A stretch of DNA of 64,000 nucleotides, from assembly GCF_000955805.1 (NCBI RefSeq), contig NZ_JYOA01000010.1:221005-285004 (forward strand), written 5' to 3'. Positions 35,729 through 45,779 of this stretch are shown piece by piece. The position numbers were made by a program, and so were the translations under genes. The first letter of the stretch is position 1. Each line of letters begins with the position of its first letter. The DNA is from Pseudomonas sp. 21 (GTDB lineage Bacteria > Pseudomonadota > Gammaproteobacteria > Pseudomonadales > Pseudomonadaceae). Under the pieces are notes generated by a model. The model was given only the letters and a program-made list of their open reading frames with translations, had not been told where the DNA came from and searched no databases.

Positions 35729-36496
35729 GTGCCCGCATCGCCCACGCCTACCTCGCCCGCCGAGGGTTCGTCGCTCGCCGCGCAGATGGGGGAAATTCCC
35801 GCGCCGTTGTATGCCCGCGTCAAGCAACTGATCATCCAGCAGATCCAGTCCGGCACCTGGCCGCCGCACCACCGTGTGCCGTCCGAGGCGGAACTGGTTG
35901 ACGAGCTGGGCGTCAGCCGCATGACCATCAACCGTGCGCTGCGCGAGCTGACCGCCGACGGCCTGCTGGTGCGCATGCAGGGCGTAGGCACTTTCGTCGC
36001 CGAGCCCAAGGGCCAGTCCGCGCTGTTCCAGGTGCAGAACATCGCCGAGGAAATCACCGCTCGCGGGCACAAGCATCACCTGGTGGTGATCAGTCTCGTG
36101 GAAGAGCTGGCCAGCGCCGAGCGTGCGCTGGCGCTGGACGTGCGCGAGGGCCAGCGCATCTTCCACTCGGTGATCGTGCACTACGAGAACGATATCCCGG
36201 TGCAGATCGAGGACCGCTACGTCAACGCGGCCGTGGCGCCGGACTACCTGAAGCAGGATTTCACCGGGCAGACGCCGTTTGCCTACCTCACCCAGGTTGC
36301 GCCGCTGAGCGAGGGCGAGCATGTGGTCGAGGCAGTGTTGCCCAGCCCCGAGGAATGCAAGCTGCTGTCCGTCGACCGCCACGAGCCGTGCCTGCTGATC
36401 CGCCGGCGCACCTGGTCGGGACGCAATACCGTCACCAGCGCGCGCCTGCTCTATCCGGGTTCGCGCTACCGCCTGGAAGGACGATTCAGTTCATGA
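35729..36496 (+). CDS. hutC: HutC, GntR-family repressor of hut genes
   Basis: HutC represses the hut genes and is released by urocanate. The 255-residue protein is taken from GTG 35729, which has AAGGAG 8 bp upstream; the alternative ATG at MGEIPAPLYARVK would give a shorter product. The N-terminal winged helix (about 25-95) contains HRVPSEAELVDELGVSRMTINRALRELTADG in two pieces, and the C-terminal UTRA effector domain (about 105-250) contains RIFHSVIVHYENDIPVQIED. The stop overlaps the hutD start by 4 bp. An operator in the upstream region suggests autoregulation. Confidence 0.95.
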   Translation: MPASPTPTSPAEGSSLAAQMGEIPAPLYARVKQLIIQQIQSGTWPPHHRVPSEAELVDELGVSRMTINRALRELTADGLLVRMQGVGTFVAEPKGQSALFQVQNIAEEITARGHKHHLVVISLVEELASAERALALDVREGQRIFHSVIVHYENDIPVQIEDRYVNAAVAPDYLKQDFTGQTPFAYLTQVAPLSEGEHVVEAVLPSPEECKLLSVDRHEPCLLIRRRTWSGRNTVTSARLLYPGSRYRLEGRFSS

Positions 36497-37083
36497 GTGA
36501 AGTGCGAATTCTGCGCGCCGCCGATTACCCGGCGATGCCCTGGAAGAACGGCGCGGGCACCACCCGCGAGATCGTCCGCGATGCCGGCGACGGCCTGGAG
36601 GGTTTCGGTTGGCGCGTGTCCATCGCCGACGTCGGTGCGCCGGGGCCGTTCTCCGCCTTCAGCGGCTACCAGCGCGTCATCAGCGTGCTGGAAGGCGAGG
36701 GCATGCGGCTGAAGGTCGACGGTGTCGATTCCCGCGCTCTGAAAGCGCTCGACGCTTTCGCCTTCGATGGCGCCAGCGCGGTGGAATGCACGCTGCTCGG
36801 CGGCGCGATCCGCGATTTCAACCTGATCTATTCGCCCGCTCGCTACCGGGCGCGTTTGCAATGGCTGAAGGTGGACGGCGCGGCGCATTTCTTCAGCAGC
36901 GCTTCCACGGTGCTGTTGTTCAGTGTGGGCGAGGGGGTTCACGCCAGCCTGAACGGCGAGGCCGCCGGTCTGTTGGGCCTGCATGACACGCTGATTGCCG
37001 AGGGCGATGGTGCGCTGCGCGAGTGGCGGCTGAAGGTGGCGGGCAGTGCGGATATCTGCGTGATCGAACTCGAAGCACGCTGA
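36493..37083 (+). CDS. hutD: HutD family protein
   Basis: HutD is a small cupin-like protein encoded in most Pseudomonas hut loci; it is thought to act as a governor of hut expression, perhaps by binding an intermediate, rather than as an enzyme of the pathway. The 196-residue product from ATG 36493 has the family pattern YPAMPWKNGAGTTREIV, GFGWRVSIADV, FSGYQRVISVLEG and IRDFNLIYSPARY. It is translationally coupled to hutC (ATGA overlap) and ends before a strong terminator. Confidence 0.94.
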   Translation: MSEVRILRAADYPAMPWKNGAGTTREIVRDAGDGLEGFGWRVSIADVGAPGPFSAFSGYQRVISVLEGEGMRLKVDGVDSRALKALDAFAFDGASAVECTLLGGAIRDFNLIYSPARYRARLQWLKVDGAAHFFSSASTVLLFSVGEGVHASLNGEAAGLLGLHDTLIAEGDGALREWRLKVAGSADICVIELEAR

Positions 37084-37088
37084 ACAGA

Positions 37089-37118
37089 AAGGGCGCCTTC
37101 GGGGCGCCCTTGTCTTTT
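37089..37118 (+). terminator. Terminator of hutCD
   Basis: A 9-bp stem AAGGGCGCC/GGCGCCCTT (loop TTCGG) followed by GTCTTTT, 5 bp after the hutD stop. Confidence 0.9.
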
Positions 37119-37286
37119 GTAGGATGGCGTGGAGCGAAGCGATACCCATTAATCATTCCACGGCCCGGAAGAAGCGCCTTACAGGCGCTGTTCGCGGGCA
37201 TGGCCCGCTCCTACAGGTAGATGCGGGAGTGGCGCTTTTTCAGGGTGAATGGCACCGCTCCGTGTAGGAGCGGGCCATGCCCGCGA
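37118..37286. repeat. Cluster of REP-like elements
   Basis: 37118-37152 is a unit of a second type (TGTAGGATGGCGTGGAGCGA, then AGCGATACCCATTA). 37190-37215 and 37263-37286 are a pair of a third variant (TGTAGGAGCGGGCCATGCCC), oriented with the TGTAGGAG ends facing each other. All lie between convergent hutD and hutH. Confidence 0.82.
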
Positions 37287-37313
37287 TGGCGTAAAACGCC
37301 ATCGAACATCCGG

Positions 37314-38843
37314 TCAGACGTACAACCGCGCGTAACCGATCCAGCGGCTCATCACCCCATCCTCCACCCACGCCCGCGCCGCGGCGATGTCGGGGGCGAA
37401 GTAGCGATCCTGCTCGTAGTGCGGCACCTGGCTGCGGATCAGCGTGCGCACTTCCTGGAGTTGCGGCGAGCTTTGCAGCGGCGCGTGGAAGTCCACGCCC
37501 TGGGCGGCGGCGAGCAGTTCGATGGCGACCACACCGGCGCTGTTGGCGGCCATGTCCTGCAGGCGGCGGGCGGCAAAGGTGGCCATGGACACGTGGTCTT
37601 CCTGGTTCGCCGAGGTCGGCAGGCTGTCCACCGACGCCGGGTGCGCCCAGGTCTTGTTCTCCGAGGCCAGCGCCGCCGAGGTGACCTGGGCGATCATGAA
37701 GCCGGAGTTCAGCCCGCCTTCCTTGACCAGGAAGGCCGGCAGGCCGGACATCGCCGGGTCCACCAGCTGGGCGATGCGCCGCTCGGACAGCGCGCCGATC
37801 TCCGAGATCGCCAGCGCCAGCACGTCGGAGGCCATGGCCACCGGTTCGGCATGGAAGTTACCGCCTGACAGAACATCGCCGTCAGCGCTGAATACCAGTG
37901 GGTTGTCGGAAACCGCATTGGCCTCGCGCAGGAAAACGCCCGCGGCGAAGCGCAGGTGATCCAGGCAGGCGCCCATCACCTGCGGTTGGCAGCGCAGCGA
38001 GTACGGGTCCTGCACGCGCTTGCAGTCGATGTGCGAGTGGTTGATCGGGCTGTCATGCAACAACTCGCGGTACAGCGCAGCGACGGCGATCTGTCCCGGC
38101 TGGCCGCGCACTTCCTGGATGCGCGCATCGAAGGGCACGAACGAGCCCTTCAGCGCCTCCACCGTCAGGCTGCCGGCGACCACCGCCGAGATGAACAGTT
38201 TCTCCGCCGCGAACAGCCCGCGCAGGGCCAGCGCGGTGGACACCTGGGTGCCGTTGATCAGCGCCAGGCCTTCCTTGGGCCCCAGCACCAGCGGCTCGGC
38301 GCCGGCGATGGCGAGGCCCTCGGTGGCTTCGAGGATGCGCCCTTCATGGCGCACCTGGCCGACGCCCAGCAGGGTCGAAGACAGGTGCGCCAGCGGTGCC
38401 AGATCGCCGGAGGCGCCCACCGAACCCTGCGACGGGATGCACGGGTAGACCCGCGCCTTGTACAGCTTGAGCAGTGTCTCGATGACCGGCAGGCCGACGC
38501 CGGAGAAGCCGCGCGCCAGCGAGCCGATCTTCAACGCCAGGATCAGCGCCACGCTGGCGTCGTCCAGCAGGGGGCCGGTGCCGGTGCAGTGGGAGAGGAT
38601 CAGGTTGCGCTGCAGGGTGGCGAGCTGGTCCTCGGCGATGGAGGTGCGCGCCAGCAGACCGAAGCCGGTGTTGATGCCGTAGACGGTGCGCTGGTCGGCG
38701 ATGATCTGGCTGACTGTCTGCGCGCTGCGCAGGATGGCGTCGCGGCATTCGTCCGCGAGCTGCAGGTCGGGTTGGTGCTGGTAGATGGCGCGCAGCTGGT
38801 CGAGGTCGAACTGGCCGGGCGTCAGGAGCAGGGTTTCGGACAT
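37314..38843 (-). CDS. hutH: HutH, histidine ammonia-lyase
   Basis: HutH deaminates histidine to urocanate, the first hut step. The 509-residue enzyme has the MIO-forming triad Ala144-Ser145-Gly146 in [12 protein letters not shown], the catalytic Tyr55 in [10 protein letters not shown], and the conserved [26 protein letters not shown] and [10 protein letters not shown] segments. It stands alone on the minus strand behind its own sigma-54 promoter (38903-38918) and HutC operator (38886-38899). In PAO1, as I recall, hutH lies inside the main operon, so this is a local rearrangement. Confidence 0.98.
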   Translation of the reverse strand: MSETLLLTPGQFDLDQLRAIYQHQPDLQLADECRDAILRSAQTVSQIIADQRTVYGINTGFGLLARTSIAEDQLATLQRNLILSHCTGTGPLLDDASVALILALKIGSLARGFSGVGLPVIETLLKLYKARVYPCIPSQGSVGASGDLAPLAHLSSTLLGVGQVRHEGRILEATEGLAIAGAEPLVLGPKEGLALINGTQVSTALALRGLFAAEKLFISAVVAGSLTVEALKGSFVPFDARIQEVRGQPGQIAVAALYRELLHDSPINHSHIDCKRVQDPYSLRCQPQVMGACLDHLRFAAGVFLREANAVSDNPLVFSADGDVLSGGNFHAEPVAMASDVLALAISEIGALSERRIAQLVDPAMSGLPAFLVKEGGLNSGFMIAQVTSAALASENKTWAHPASVDSLPTSANQEDHVSMATFAARRLQDMAANSAGVVAIELLAAAQGVDFHAPLQSSPQLQEVRTLIRSQVPHYEQDRYFAPDIAAARAWVEDGVMSRWIGYARLYV

Positions 38844-38885
38844 GTCAGCATCCTGGGTTCGGTGAAAGTGTTACCGTGGATCGGT

Positions 38886-38899
38886 CCTGTATATACAGG
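38886..38899 (-). promoter_or_regulatory. HutC operator at the hutH start point
   Basis: CCTGTATATACAGG is a perfect 14-bp palindrome. It covers the start point predicted from the adjacent sigma-54 element (near 38892), so bound HutC should block initiation directly. Confidence 0.87.
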
Positions 38900-38902
38900 T
38901 AT

Positions 38903-38918
38903 AGCAATCGCTGTGCCA
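38903..38918 (-). promoter_or_regulatory. Sigma-54 promoter of hutH
   Basis: The minus strand reads TGGCAC-AGCGA-TTGCT, a full RpoN consensus match, about 50 bp upstream of the hutH ATG. CbrB or NtrC is the likely activator by analogy with other Pseudomonas hut promoters. Confidence 0.9.
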
Positions 38919-39077
38919 TGGCGCGCGGGTCGCGTGGTTAGGCATTTCACTGTGGCGTGCGGTGGTGCGTGAAGGGAGTGAATGTCACCGCCGGTGGCAT
39001 TTCCAGTCCGATGGTCGTGGGCAAATCCGGCATCGGCGGCTAAACCCTAAGGACATCGACGTGCCGGAGGCCGCCCA

Positions 39078-40091
39078 ATGTCCGCTCACCGCTACCTGAT
39101 CGCATTGCTGCTGGCCTTCGGGCTGTGCGCGCAGACCTTCGCCGCCTGCCCCTACCCGAAGCCCGTGGTGTTCGCCGGGCTGAACTGGGAAAGCGGGATG
39201 TTCACCACCGAGGTGCTGCGCTTCATCCTGGAGAAGGGCTACGGCTGTCAGACCGACGCCGTGCCGGGTAACACCGTGACCATGGAGAACGCGCTGAAGC
39301 AGAACGATATCCAGGTCACCGGCGAGCAATGGGCCGGGCGCAGCACCGTGTGGCAGCAGGCCGAACAGGCCGGCCAGGTCTTTTCAGTGGGCGAGACGGT
39401 GAAGGGCGCCAGCGAAGGCTGGTGGGTGCCCGATTACGTGGTGCACGGCGACGCCAAGCGAGGGATCAAGGCCTCCGCGCCTGACTTGAAGTCCGTGAGC
39501 GATCTGCCGAAGTACAAGGCGCTGTTCAAGGATGACGAGGAGCCGGCAAAGGGCCGCTTCTACAACTGCCCCACCGGCTGGACCTGCGAGATCGTCAACA
39601 CGCAGAAGCTCAAGGCCTACGGGCTGACGGACAGCTATGTGAACTTCCGCACCGGAGCCGGCCCCGCGCTGGATGCGGCGATCAGTTCGGCCATCGCCCA
39701 GGGCAGGCCGGTGCTCTTCTATTACTGGGCGCCGACGCCGCTGCTGGGGCGCTTCAAGCTGGTGCAGCTGGAGGAGCCGCCGTTCGACGAGGCGGCGTGG
39801 AAGACCCTGACCGATGCCAACGATCCCACCCCCAAGGGATCGCGCTCGCTGCCGGCGAAGATCAGCATCGGCGTGTCCCGCGACTTCCACGACAAGGCGC
39901 CGGAGCTGGTGCAGGTGTTCGAGAAGGTCGAGCTGCCGTTGCCACTGTTCAACGCGCTGCTGGCGGACATGGCCCAGCATCACCGGGACGTGGCGGACGT
40001 GCGGGCGAAGTTCCTCCGCGAGCACCGGGAGCTGTGGTCGAAGTGGGTGTCGGCGGAGGCGGCGGGAAGAATAGATGCGGCGTTGAAGTAA
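39078..40091 (+). CDS. Orphan ProX/OpuAC-type substrate-binding protein (HutX paralog)
   Basis: A 337-residue periplasmic binding protein with a signal peptide (MSAHRYLIALLLAFGLCAQTFA). It parallels HutX (43891) along its length: PVVFAGLNWESGMFTTEV, GRFYNCPTGWTCEI, GAGPALDAAI, LFYYWAPTPLLGRFKLVQLE. After that last segment it has about 18 extra residues (AAWKTLTDANDPTPKGS region) that HutX lacks. No permease or ATPase gene is adjacent, so it probably feeds the HutWV transporter with another ligand such as urocanate or a histidine relative. It lies between the divergent hutH promoter and hutU. Ligand is not determined. Confidence 0.88.
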   Translation: MSAHRYLIALLLAFGLCAQTFAACPYPKPVVFAGLNWESGMFTTEVLRFILEKGYGCQTDAVPGNTVTMENALKQNDIQVTGEQWAGRSTVWQQAEQAGQVFSVGETVKGASEGWWVPDYVVHGDAKRGIKASAPDLKSVSDLPKYKALFKDDEEPAKGRFYNCPTGWTCEIVNTQKLKAYGLTDSYVNFRTGAGPALDAAISSAIAQGRPVLFYYWAPTPLLGRFKLVQLEEPPFDEAAWKTLTDANDPTPKGSRSLPAKISIGVSRDFHDKAPELVQVFEKVELPLPLFNALLADMAQHHRDVADVRAKFLREHRELWSKWVSAEAAGRIDAALK

Positions 40092-40104
40092 GGGTGTGGC
40101 GTTG

Positions 40105-40176
40105 GTTCGCTAGCAAGCTCGCTCCTACAGGCCGGCCACCACCGCGCTCTTTGTAGGAGCGAGCTTGCTCGCGAAC
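40105..40176. repeat. REP-like pair, outward order
   Basis: Two copies of the TGTAGGAGCGAGCTTGCTCG element in the reverse arrangement to the other pairs (the TGTAGGAG ends face each other). The left copy has one change (TTCGCTAGCAAGC). Confidence 0.88.
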
Positions 40177-40422
40177 ATCGCCGTTGCGGACTGGCATTCC
40201 CCCGCTCGGAAAATGCTTGTCTATACAACCTGTGTCCCTTCGTAGCGAGCGGTGTTACCGAACGCAACGAAACGGTGCATGGAAGCCTTCTTCTGGTGCG
40301 ATTGTCTGTCAGACGGCCCTTTCCGTCATCCGCTTCCGACTGCCGTGGTTTCGCTTTTAATTCTTATAAATCAATATCTTGATATCAATTTCTGACGGCC
40401 GAGGTACGGCGTCAGCCAAGGT

Positions 40423-40438
40423 TGGCCTTTGCTTTGCT
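40423..40438 (+). promoter_or_regulatory. Sigma-54 promoter of the hutU operon
   Basis: TGGCCT-TTGCT-TTGCT matches the RpoN consensus at 8 of 10 key positions with correct GG/GC spacing. The predicted start is near 40449, about 100 nt before hutU. Confidence 0.78.
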
Positions 40439-40442
40439 TATA

Positions 40443-40456
40443 CTTGTACATACAAG
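40443..40456 (+). promoter_or_regulatory. HutC operator at the hutU start point
   Basis: CTTGTACATACAAG (arms CTTGTA/TACAAG) is the classical hut operator sequence read on the other strand. It spans the predicted start at 40449, the same geometry as at hutH. Confidence 0.9.
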
Positions 40457-40550
40457 CATAGACATGATGGTTTCGAGCTTCTCGGAACCGTCGAACGAAC
40501 CGCCAGAGCCCCCACCGGCTTAACGATCCGAGCAAGCGAAGGAGCCTTCC

Positions 40551-42218
<1,668 letters not shown>

Positions 42219-42231
42219 TCGGCTAGCCACG

Positions 42232-42269
42232 CGTAGGGCGAATAACGCTGGCGCGTTGTGCGCCCTACG
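42232..42269. repeat. REP-like hairpin (GTAGGGCG type)
   Basis: CGTAGGGCG/CGCCCTACG form 9-bp arms with an inner AACGC/GCGTT pairing. It belongs to a different intergenic hairpin family from the GTAGGAGCG elements. It lies between hutU and the permease gene and could stabilise or attenuate the transcript. Confidence 0.8.
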
Positions 42270-42398
42270 GCGGCCAGGCAGCCGTGAGTGATGCAACAAG
42301 GACCAGGGAGAGGGCCGTCGCACGGCGTGGTGCGGCGGCCCGGTCCGTGAAGCAGCAGTACATCGACAGACAAGAATCCCGTCGGGAGAACAATAACG

Positions 42399-43811
42399 AT
42401 GTCCCAGGCCAGTGATAGCTCCAAACCCCTGATCGAGGTGCGTTCGATCAACTACATCCCCGAGGCCGAGCGCCACGGCAAGCTCTACAGCCAGTTCACC
42501 CTGTGGCTGGGCGCCAACCTGCAGATCACCGCCATCGTCACCGGCGCCCTGGCCGTGGTGCTGGGCGGCGACGTGTTCTGGTCGCTGATCGGCCTGCTCA
42601 TCGGCCAGTTGCTGGGTGGCGGCGTAATGGCGCTGCACGCCGCCCAGGGACCCAAGCTCGGCCTGCCGCAGATGATTTCCAGCCGCGTGCAGTTCGGTGT
42701 CTACGGCGCGGCCATCCCGATCGTGCTGGTGTGCCTGATGTACCTGGGCTTCACCGCCACCGGCACGGTGCTTTCCGGCCAGGCGCTGGGCCAGCTGTTC
42801 GGCGTCAGCGACAGCGTCGGCATCCTGATGTTCGCCAGCGTCATCGTGCTGGTGACCGTGCTCGGCTACCGGGTGATCCATGTCATCGGTCGCATCGCCA
42901 GCGTCATCGGGGTGATCGCCTTCGTCTACCTGTTCAGCCGCCTGATGAGCCAGACCGACGTCGGCGCGCTGCTGCAGATTCGCCACTTCAGCTGGAGCAG
43001 CTTCCTGCTCGCGGTATCGCTCGCAGCGTCCTGGCAGATCGCCTTCGGGCCGTATGTCGCGGACTACTCGCGCTACCTGCCGAGCAGGACGTCGTCGGTA
43101 AAAACCTTCCTCGCCGTGGGCGCCGGTTCGGTGATTGGCGCGCAAGTGGCGATGATCTTCGGCGTGTTCGCCGCGGCCGGTGCCAACGGCCAGTTCGCCG
43201 GCCATGAAGTGGCCTACATCGTCGGCCTGAGCGGCAGTGGCGCCGTCGCCGCGCTGCTGTACTTCAGCATCGCCTTCGGCAAGATCACCATCTCGACGCT
43301 GAACTCCTACGGCAGCTTCATGTGCATCGCCACGGTGATCAGCGGCTTCCGCGGCCACCTGGAGGTGAGCCGCGTGCAGCGCCTGGTGTTCGTCCTGCTG
43401 ATCGTCGGCGCCGCGACCCTGATCGCGCTGCTGGGCCAGCATTCGTTCCTCGGCGCGTTCAAGTCCTTCATCCTCTTCCTGCTGGCCTTCTTCACCCCGT
43501 GGAGCGCGGTCAACCTGGTGGATTACTACTGTGTCACCCGCGAGCACTACGACGTGCCGGCGCTGGCCGACCCCGATGGTCGCTACGGCCGCTGGAACAT
43601 CCCCGGCATCAGCGTCTACGTGATCGGCGTGCTGGTGCAGCTGCCCTTCATCTCCACCAAGTTCTACACCGGCCCGCTGGTGGATGCCCTGGGTGGCGTG
43701 GATATCTCCTGGATCATCGGCCTCGTGGTTCCGGCCGTTCTCTATTACCTGGTCGCCCGGCGCGTCACGCGGGCAGTACCGGACCGGCTGATCCTGCCGG
43801 CCCGCACCTGA
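42399..43811 (+). CDS. NCS1-family permease, probable urocanate transporter
   Basis: A 470-residue inner-membrane transporter with about 12 helices, of the cytosine/purine permease (NCS1) family. Recognisable parts are HGKLYSQFTLWLGANLQIT, the helix-1/3 region GPKLGLPQMISSRVQFGVYG, SWQIAFGPYVADYSRYLP and FLLAFFTPWSAVNLVDYYCV. Between hutU and hutX it is most likely the hut-linked transporter known as HutTu in P. fluorescens, which takes up urocanate; that assignment comes from context. A ribosome site GGGAGAA precedes the ATG. Confidence 0.88.
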   Translation: MSQASDSSKPLIEVRSINYIPEAERHGKLYSQFTLWLGANLQITAIVTGALAVVLGGDVFWSLIGLLIGQLLGGGVMALHAAQGPKLGLPQMISSRVQFGVYGAAIPIVLVCLMYLGFTATGTVLSGQALGQLFGVSDSVGILMFASVIVLVTVLGYRVIHVIGRIASVIGVIAFVYLFSRLMSQTDVGALLQIRHFSWSSFLLAVSLAASWQIAFGPYVADYSRYLPSRTSSVKTFLAVGAGSVIGAQVAMIFGVFAAAGANGQFAGHEVAYIVGLSGSGAVAALLYFSIAFGKITISTLNSYGSFMCIATVISGFRGHLEVSRVQRLVFVLLIVGAATLIALLGQHSFLGAFKSFILFLLAFFTPWSAVNLVDYYCVTREHYDVPALADPDGRYGRWNIPGISVYVIGVLVQLPFISTKFYTGPLVDALGGVDISWIIGLVVPAVLYYLVARRVTRAVPDRLILPART

Positions 43812-43890
43812 ACAGACCGGCCCGGCCGCGCGGCCACAGGCATGCGCGGCCCTTGCACTGCCCAACCTCATTCACGTTTAGGAGCATCAG

Positions 43891-44862
43891 ATGAACAACA
43901 CCAAGAAGACGCTGCTGGGCCTGTTCCTGTCCGCCGGTCTGCTGGGCGGCACCCTGGCATCGGCGCAGGCCGCCGGCTGGTGCGAGAGTGGCAAGCCGGT
44001 GAAGTTCGCCGGTCTGAACTGGGAGAGCGGCATGCTGCTCACCGACCTCATGCAGATCATCCTGAAGAATGGCTACGGCTGCGAAACCGACAGCCTGCCG
44101 GGCAACTCCATCACCATGGAGCAGGCGCTGGCGAACAACGACATCCAGATCTTCAGTGAGGAATGGATCGGCCGCAGTGATGCCTGGAACAAGGCCGCCG
44201 CCGCCAACAAGGTGGTCGGCGTGGGCGCGCCCATCGTCGGCGCCACCGAAGGCTGGTACGTGCCGCGCTTCGTGATCGAGGGCGACAAGGCGCGCAACAT
44301 CGAAGCCAAGGCACCGAACCTGAAGGCCGTGACCGATCTCGCGCAGTACTCCGAAGTCTTCCGCGATCCGGAAGAGCCGGGCAAGGGCCGCTTCTACAAC
44401 TGCCCGGCCGGCTGGACCTGCGAGCTGGAAAACTCCGAGATGCTGAAGAAGTACGGTCTCGAGGACAAGTACACCAACTTCCGCCCCGGCACCGGCCCGG
44501 CCCTGGATGCCGCCGTGCTGTCGAGCTACAAGCGCAAGGAGCCTATTCTCTTCTACTACTGGTCGCCGACGCCGCTGATGGGCCAGGCCGACCTGGTGAA
44601 GCTGGAGGAGCCGGGTGTTAACAAGGACGTGAAGATCCAGGTCGGCCTGTCGAAGGCCTTCCACGATCAGGCCCCGGAACTGGTGGCCGTGCTGGAGAAG
44701 GTCAACCTGCCCATCGACCTGTTGAACCAGAACCTGGCGAAGATGGCCAAGGAGAAACTGACCTCCGAGCAACTGGCCAAGGCCTTCCTCAAGGAGCACC
44801 CGGAAGTGTGGACCACCTGGGTCAGCGAGGACGCTGCGAAGAAGGTCCAGGCTGCGCTCTGA
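43891..44862 (+). CDS. hutX: HutX, periplasmic binding protein of the hut ABC transporter
   Basis: A 323-residue ProX/OpuAC-type binding protein, probably for histidine. Signal peptide MNNTKKTLLGLFLSAGLLGG with cleavage near AQAA; mature part has VKFAGLNWESGMLLTDLM, GRFYNCPAGWTCELEN, GTGPALDAAVLSSYKRKEP and ILFYYWSPTPLMGQADLV. AGGAG stands 8 bp before the ATG. hutW and hutV follow, completing a quaternary-amine-type importer, a family that also includes histidine transporters. A paralog without transporter genes lies at 39078. Confidence 0.93.
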   Translation: MNNTKKTLLGLFLSAGLLGGTLASAQAAGWCESGKPVKFAGLNWESGMLLTDLMQIILKNGYGCETDSLPGNSITMEQALANNDIQIFSEEWIGRSDAWNKAAAANKVVGVGAPIVGATEGWYVPRFVIEGDKARNIEAKAPNLKAVTDLAQYSEVFRDPEEPGKGRFYNCPAGWTCELENSEMLKKYGLEDKYTNFRPGTGPALDAAVLSSYKRKEPILFYYWSPTPLMGQADLVKLEEPGVNKDVKIQVGLSKAFHDQAPELVAVLEKVNLPIDLLNQNLAKMAKEKLTSEQLAKAFLKEHPEVWTTWVSEDAAKKVQAAL

Positions 44863-44924
44863 CGCCGCCGAATCCGGGGAGGCGCTGCTTCCCCGGTGAT
44901 GCCCACTCCTGACGAGTACGTGCC

Positions 44925-45779
44925 ATGTTTCCCGAACGCTTCACCTTCTCCATCGCCGACTGGGTCAACGGTTGGGTCGATGCCCTGGTCACCAACTACG
45001 GCGACGTGTTCCGCCACATCTCCGACACCCTGCTGTGGGCCATCGTCAACCTGGAGAGCGTGCTGCGCGCGACGCCCTGGTGGCTGATGCTGGCCATCGT
45101 CGCCGGCATCGCCTGGCACGCCACGCGGCGCATCCTGCCCACCGTGGTGATCGTCGGGCTGCTGTTCCTGGTGGGCGCTGTGGGCCTGTGGGACAAGCTG
45201 ATGCAGACCCTCGCGCTGATGATGGTCGCGACCATCATCTCGGTGCTGATCGGCATTCCGCTGGGCATCGTCGCCGCACGCAGCGATCGCTTCCGCGCCG
45301 TGCTGCTGCCCATGCTGGACATCATGCAGACCATGCCCAGCTTCGTGTACCTGATCCCGGTGCTGATGCTGTTCGGCCTGGGCAAGGTGCCGGCGATCTT
45401 CGCCACGGTGATCTACGCCGCGCCGCCGCTGATCCGACTCACCGACCTGGGCATTCGCCAGGTCGACCGCGAGGTGATGGAAGCCATCACCGCCTTCGGC
45501 GCCAACCGCCGCCAGCAACTGTTCGGCGTGCAGCTGCCGCTGGCGCTGCCGAGCATCATGGCCGGCATCAACCAGACCACCATGATGGCCCTGTCGATGG
45601 TGGTCATCGCCTCGATGATCGGCGCCCGTGGCCTGGGCGAGGACGTGCTGGTCGGCATCCAGACGCTCAACGTCGGCAAGGGGCTGGAGGCGGGTCTCGC
45701 CATCGTCATCCTCGCCGTGGTCATCGACCGCATCACCCAGGCTTACGGCCGCTCGCGCCACCATGAGGCCAGCAAATGA
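44925..45779 (+). CDS. hutW: HutW, permease of the hut ABC transporter
   Basis: A 284-residue inner-membrane permease of the ProW/OpuAB type. An N-terminal amphipathic stretch (ADWVNGWVDALVTNYGDVF) is followed by about six helices. The EAA loop that docks the ATPase is DREVMEAITAFGANRRQQLF with the downstream LPLALPSIMAGINQTTMMAL. Its last four bases overlap hutV (ATGA), and it is 62 bp after hutX. Confidence 0.96.
   Translation: MFPERFTFSIADWVNGWVDALVTNYGDVFRHISDTLLWAIVNLESVLRATPWWLMLAIVAGIAWHATRRILPTVVIVGLLFLVGAVGLWDKLMQTLALMMVATIISVLIGIPLGIVAARSDRFRAVLLPMLDIMQTMPSFVYLIPVLMLFGLGKVPAIFATVIYAAPPLIRLTDLGIRQVDREVMEAITAFGANRRQQLFGVQLPLALPSIMAGINQTTMMALSMVVIASMIGARGLGEDVLVGIQTLNVGKGLEAGLAIVILAVVIDRITQAYGRSRHHEASK

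Larger units (their letters stand above)
40092..40550 (+). promoter_or_regulatory. Regulatory gap upstream of hutU
   Basis: This 459-bp stretch has no gene. From left to right it holds a REP pair (40105-40176), an AT-rich palindromic patch with TTGATATCAA at 40379-40388, the sigma-54-like element and the hut operator. The AT-rich patch could be an IHF or activator region, which is a guess. Confidence 0.7.

Noticed and set aside
36466-37149. Minus-strand open frame opposite hutD
   Set aside because: No homology pattern; hutD on the plus strand is coupled to hutC and has clear family motifs.
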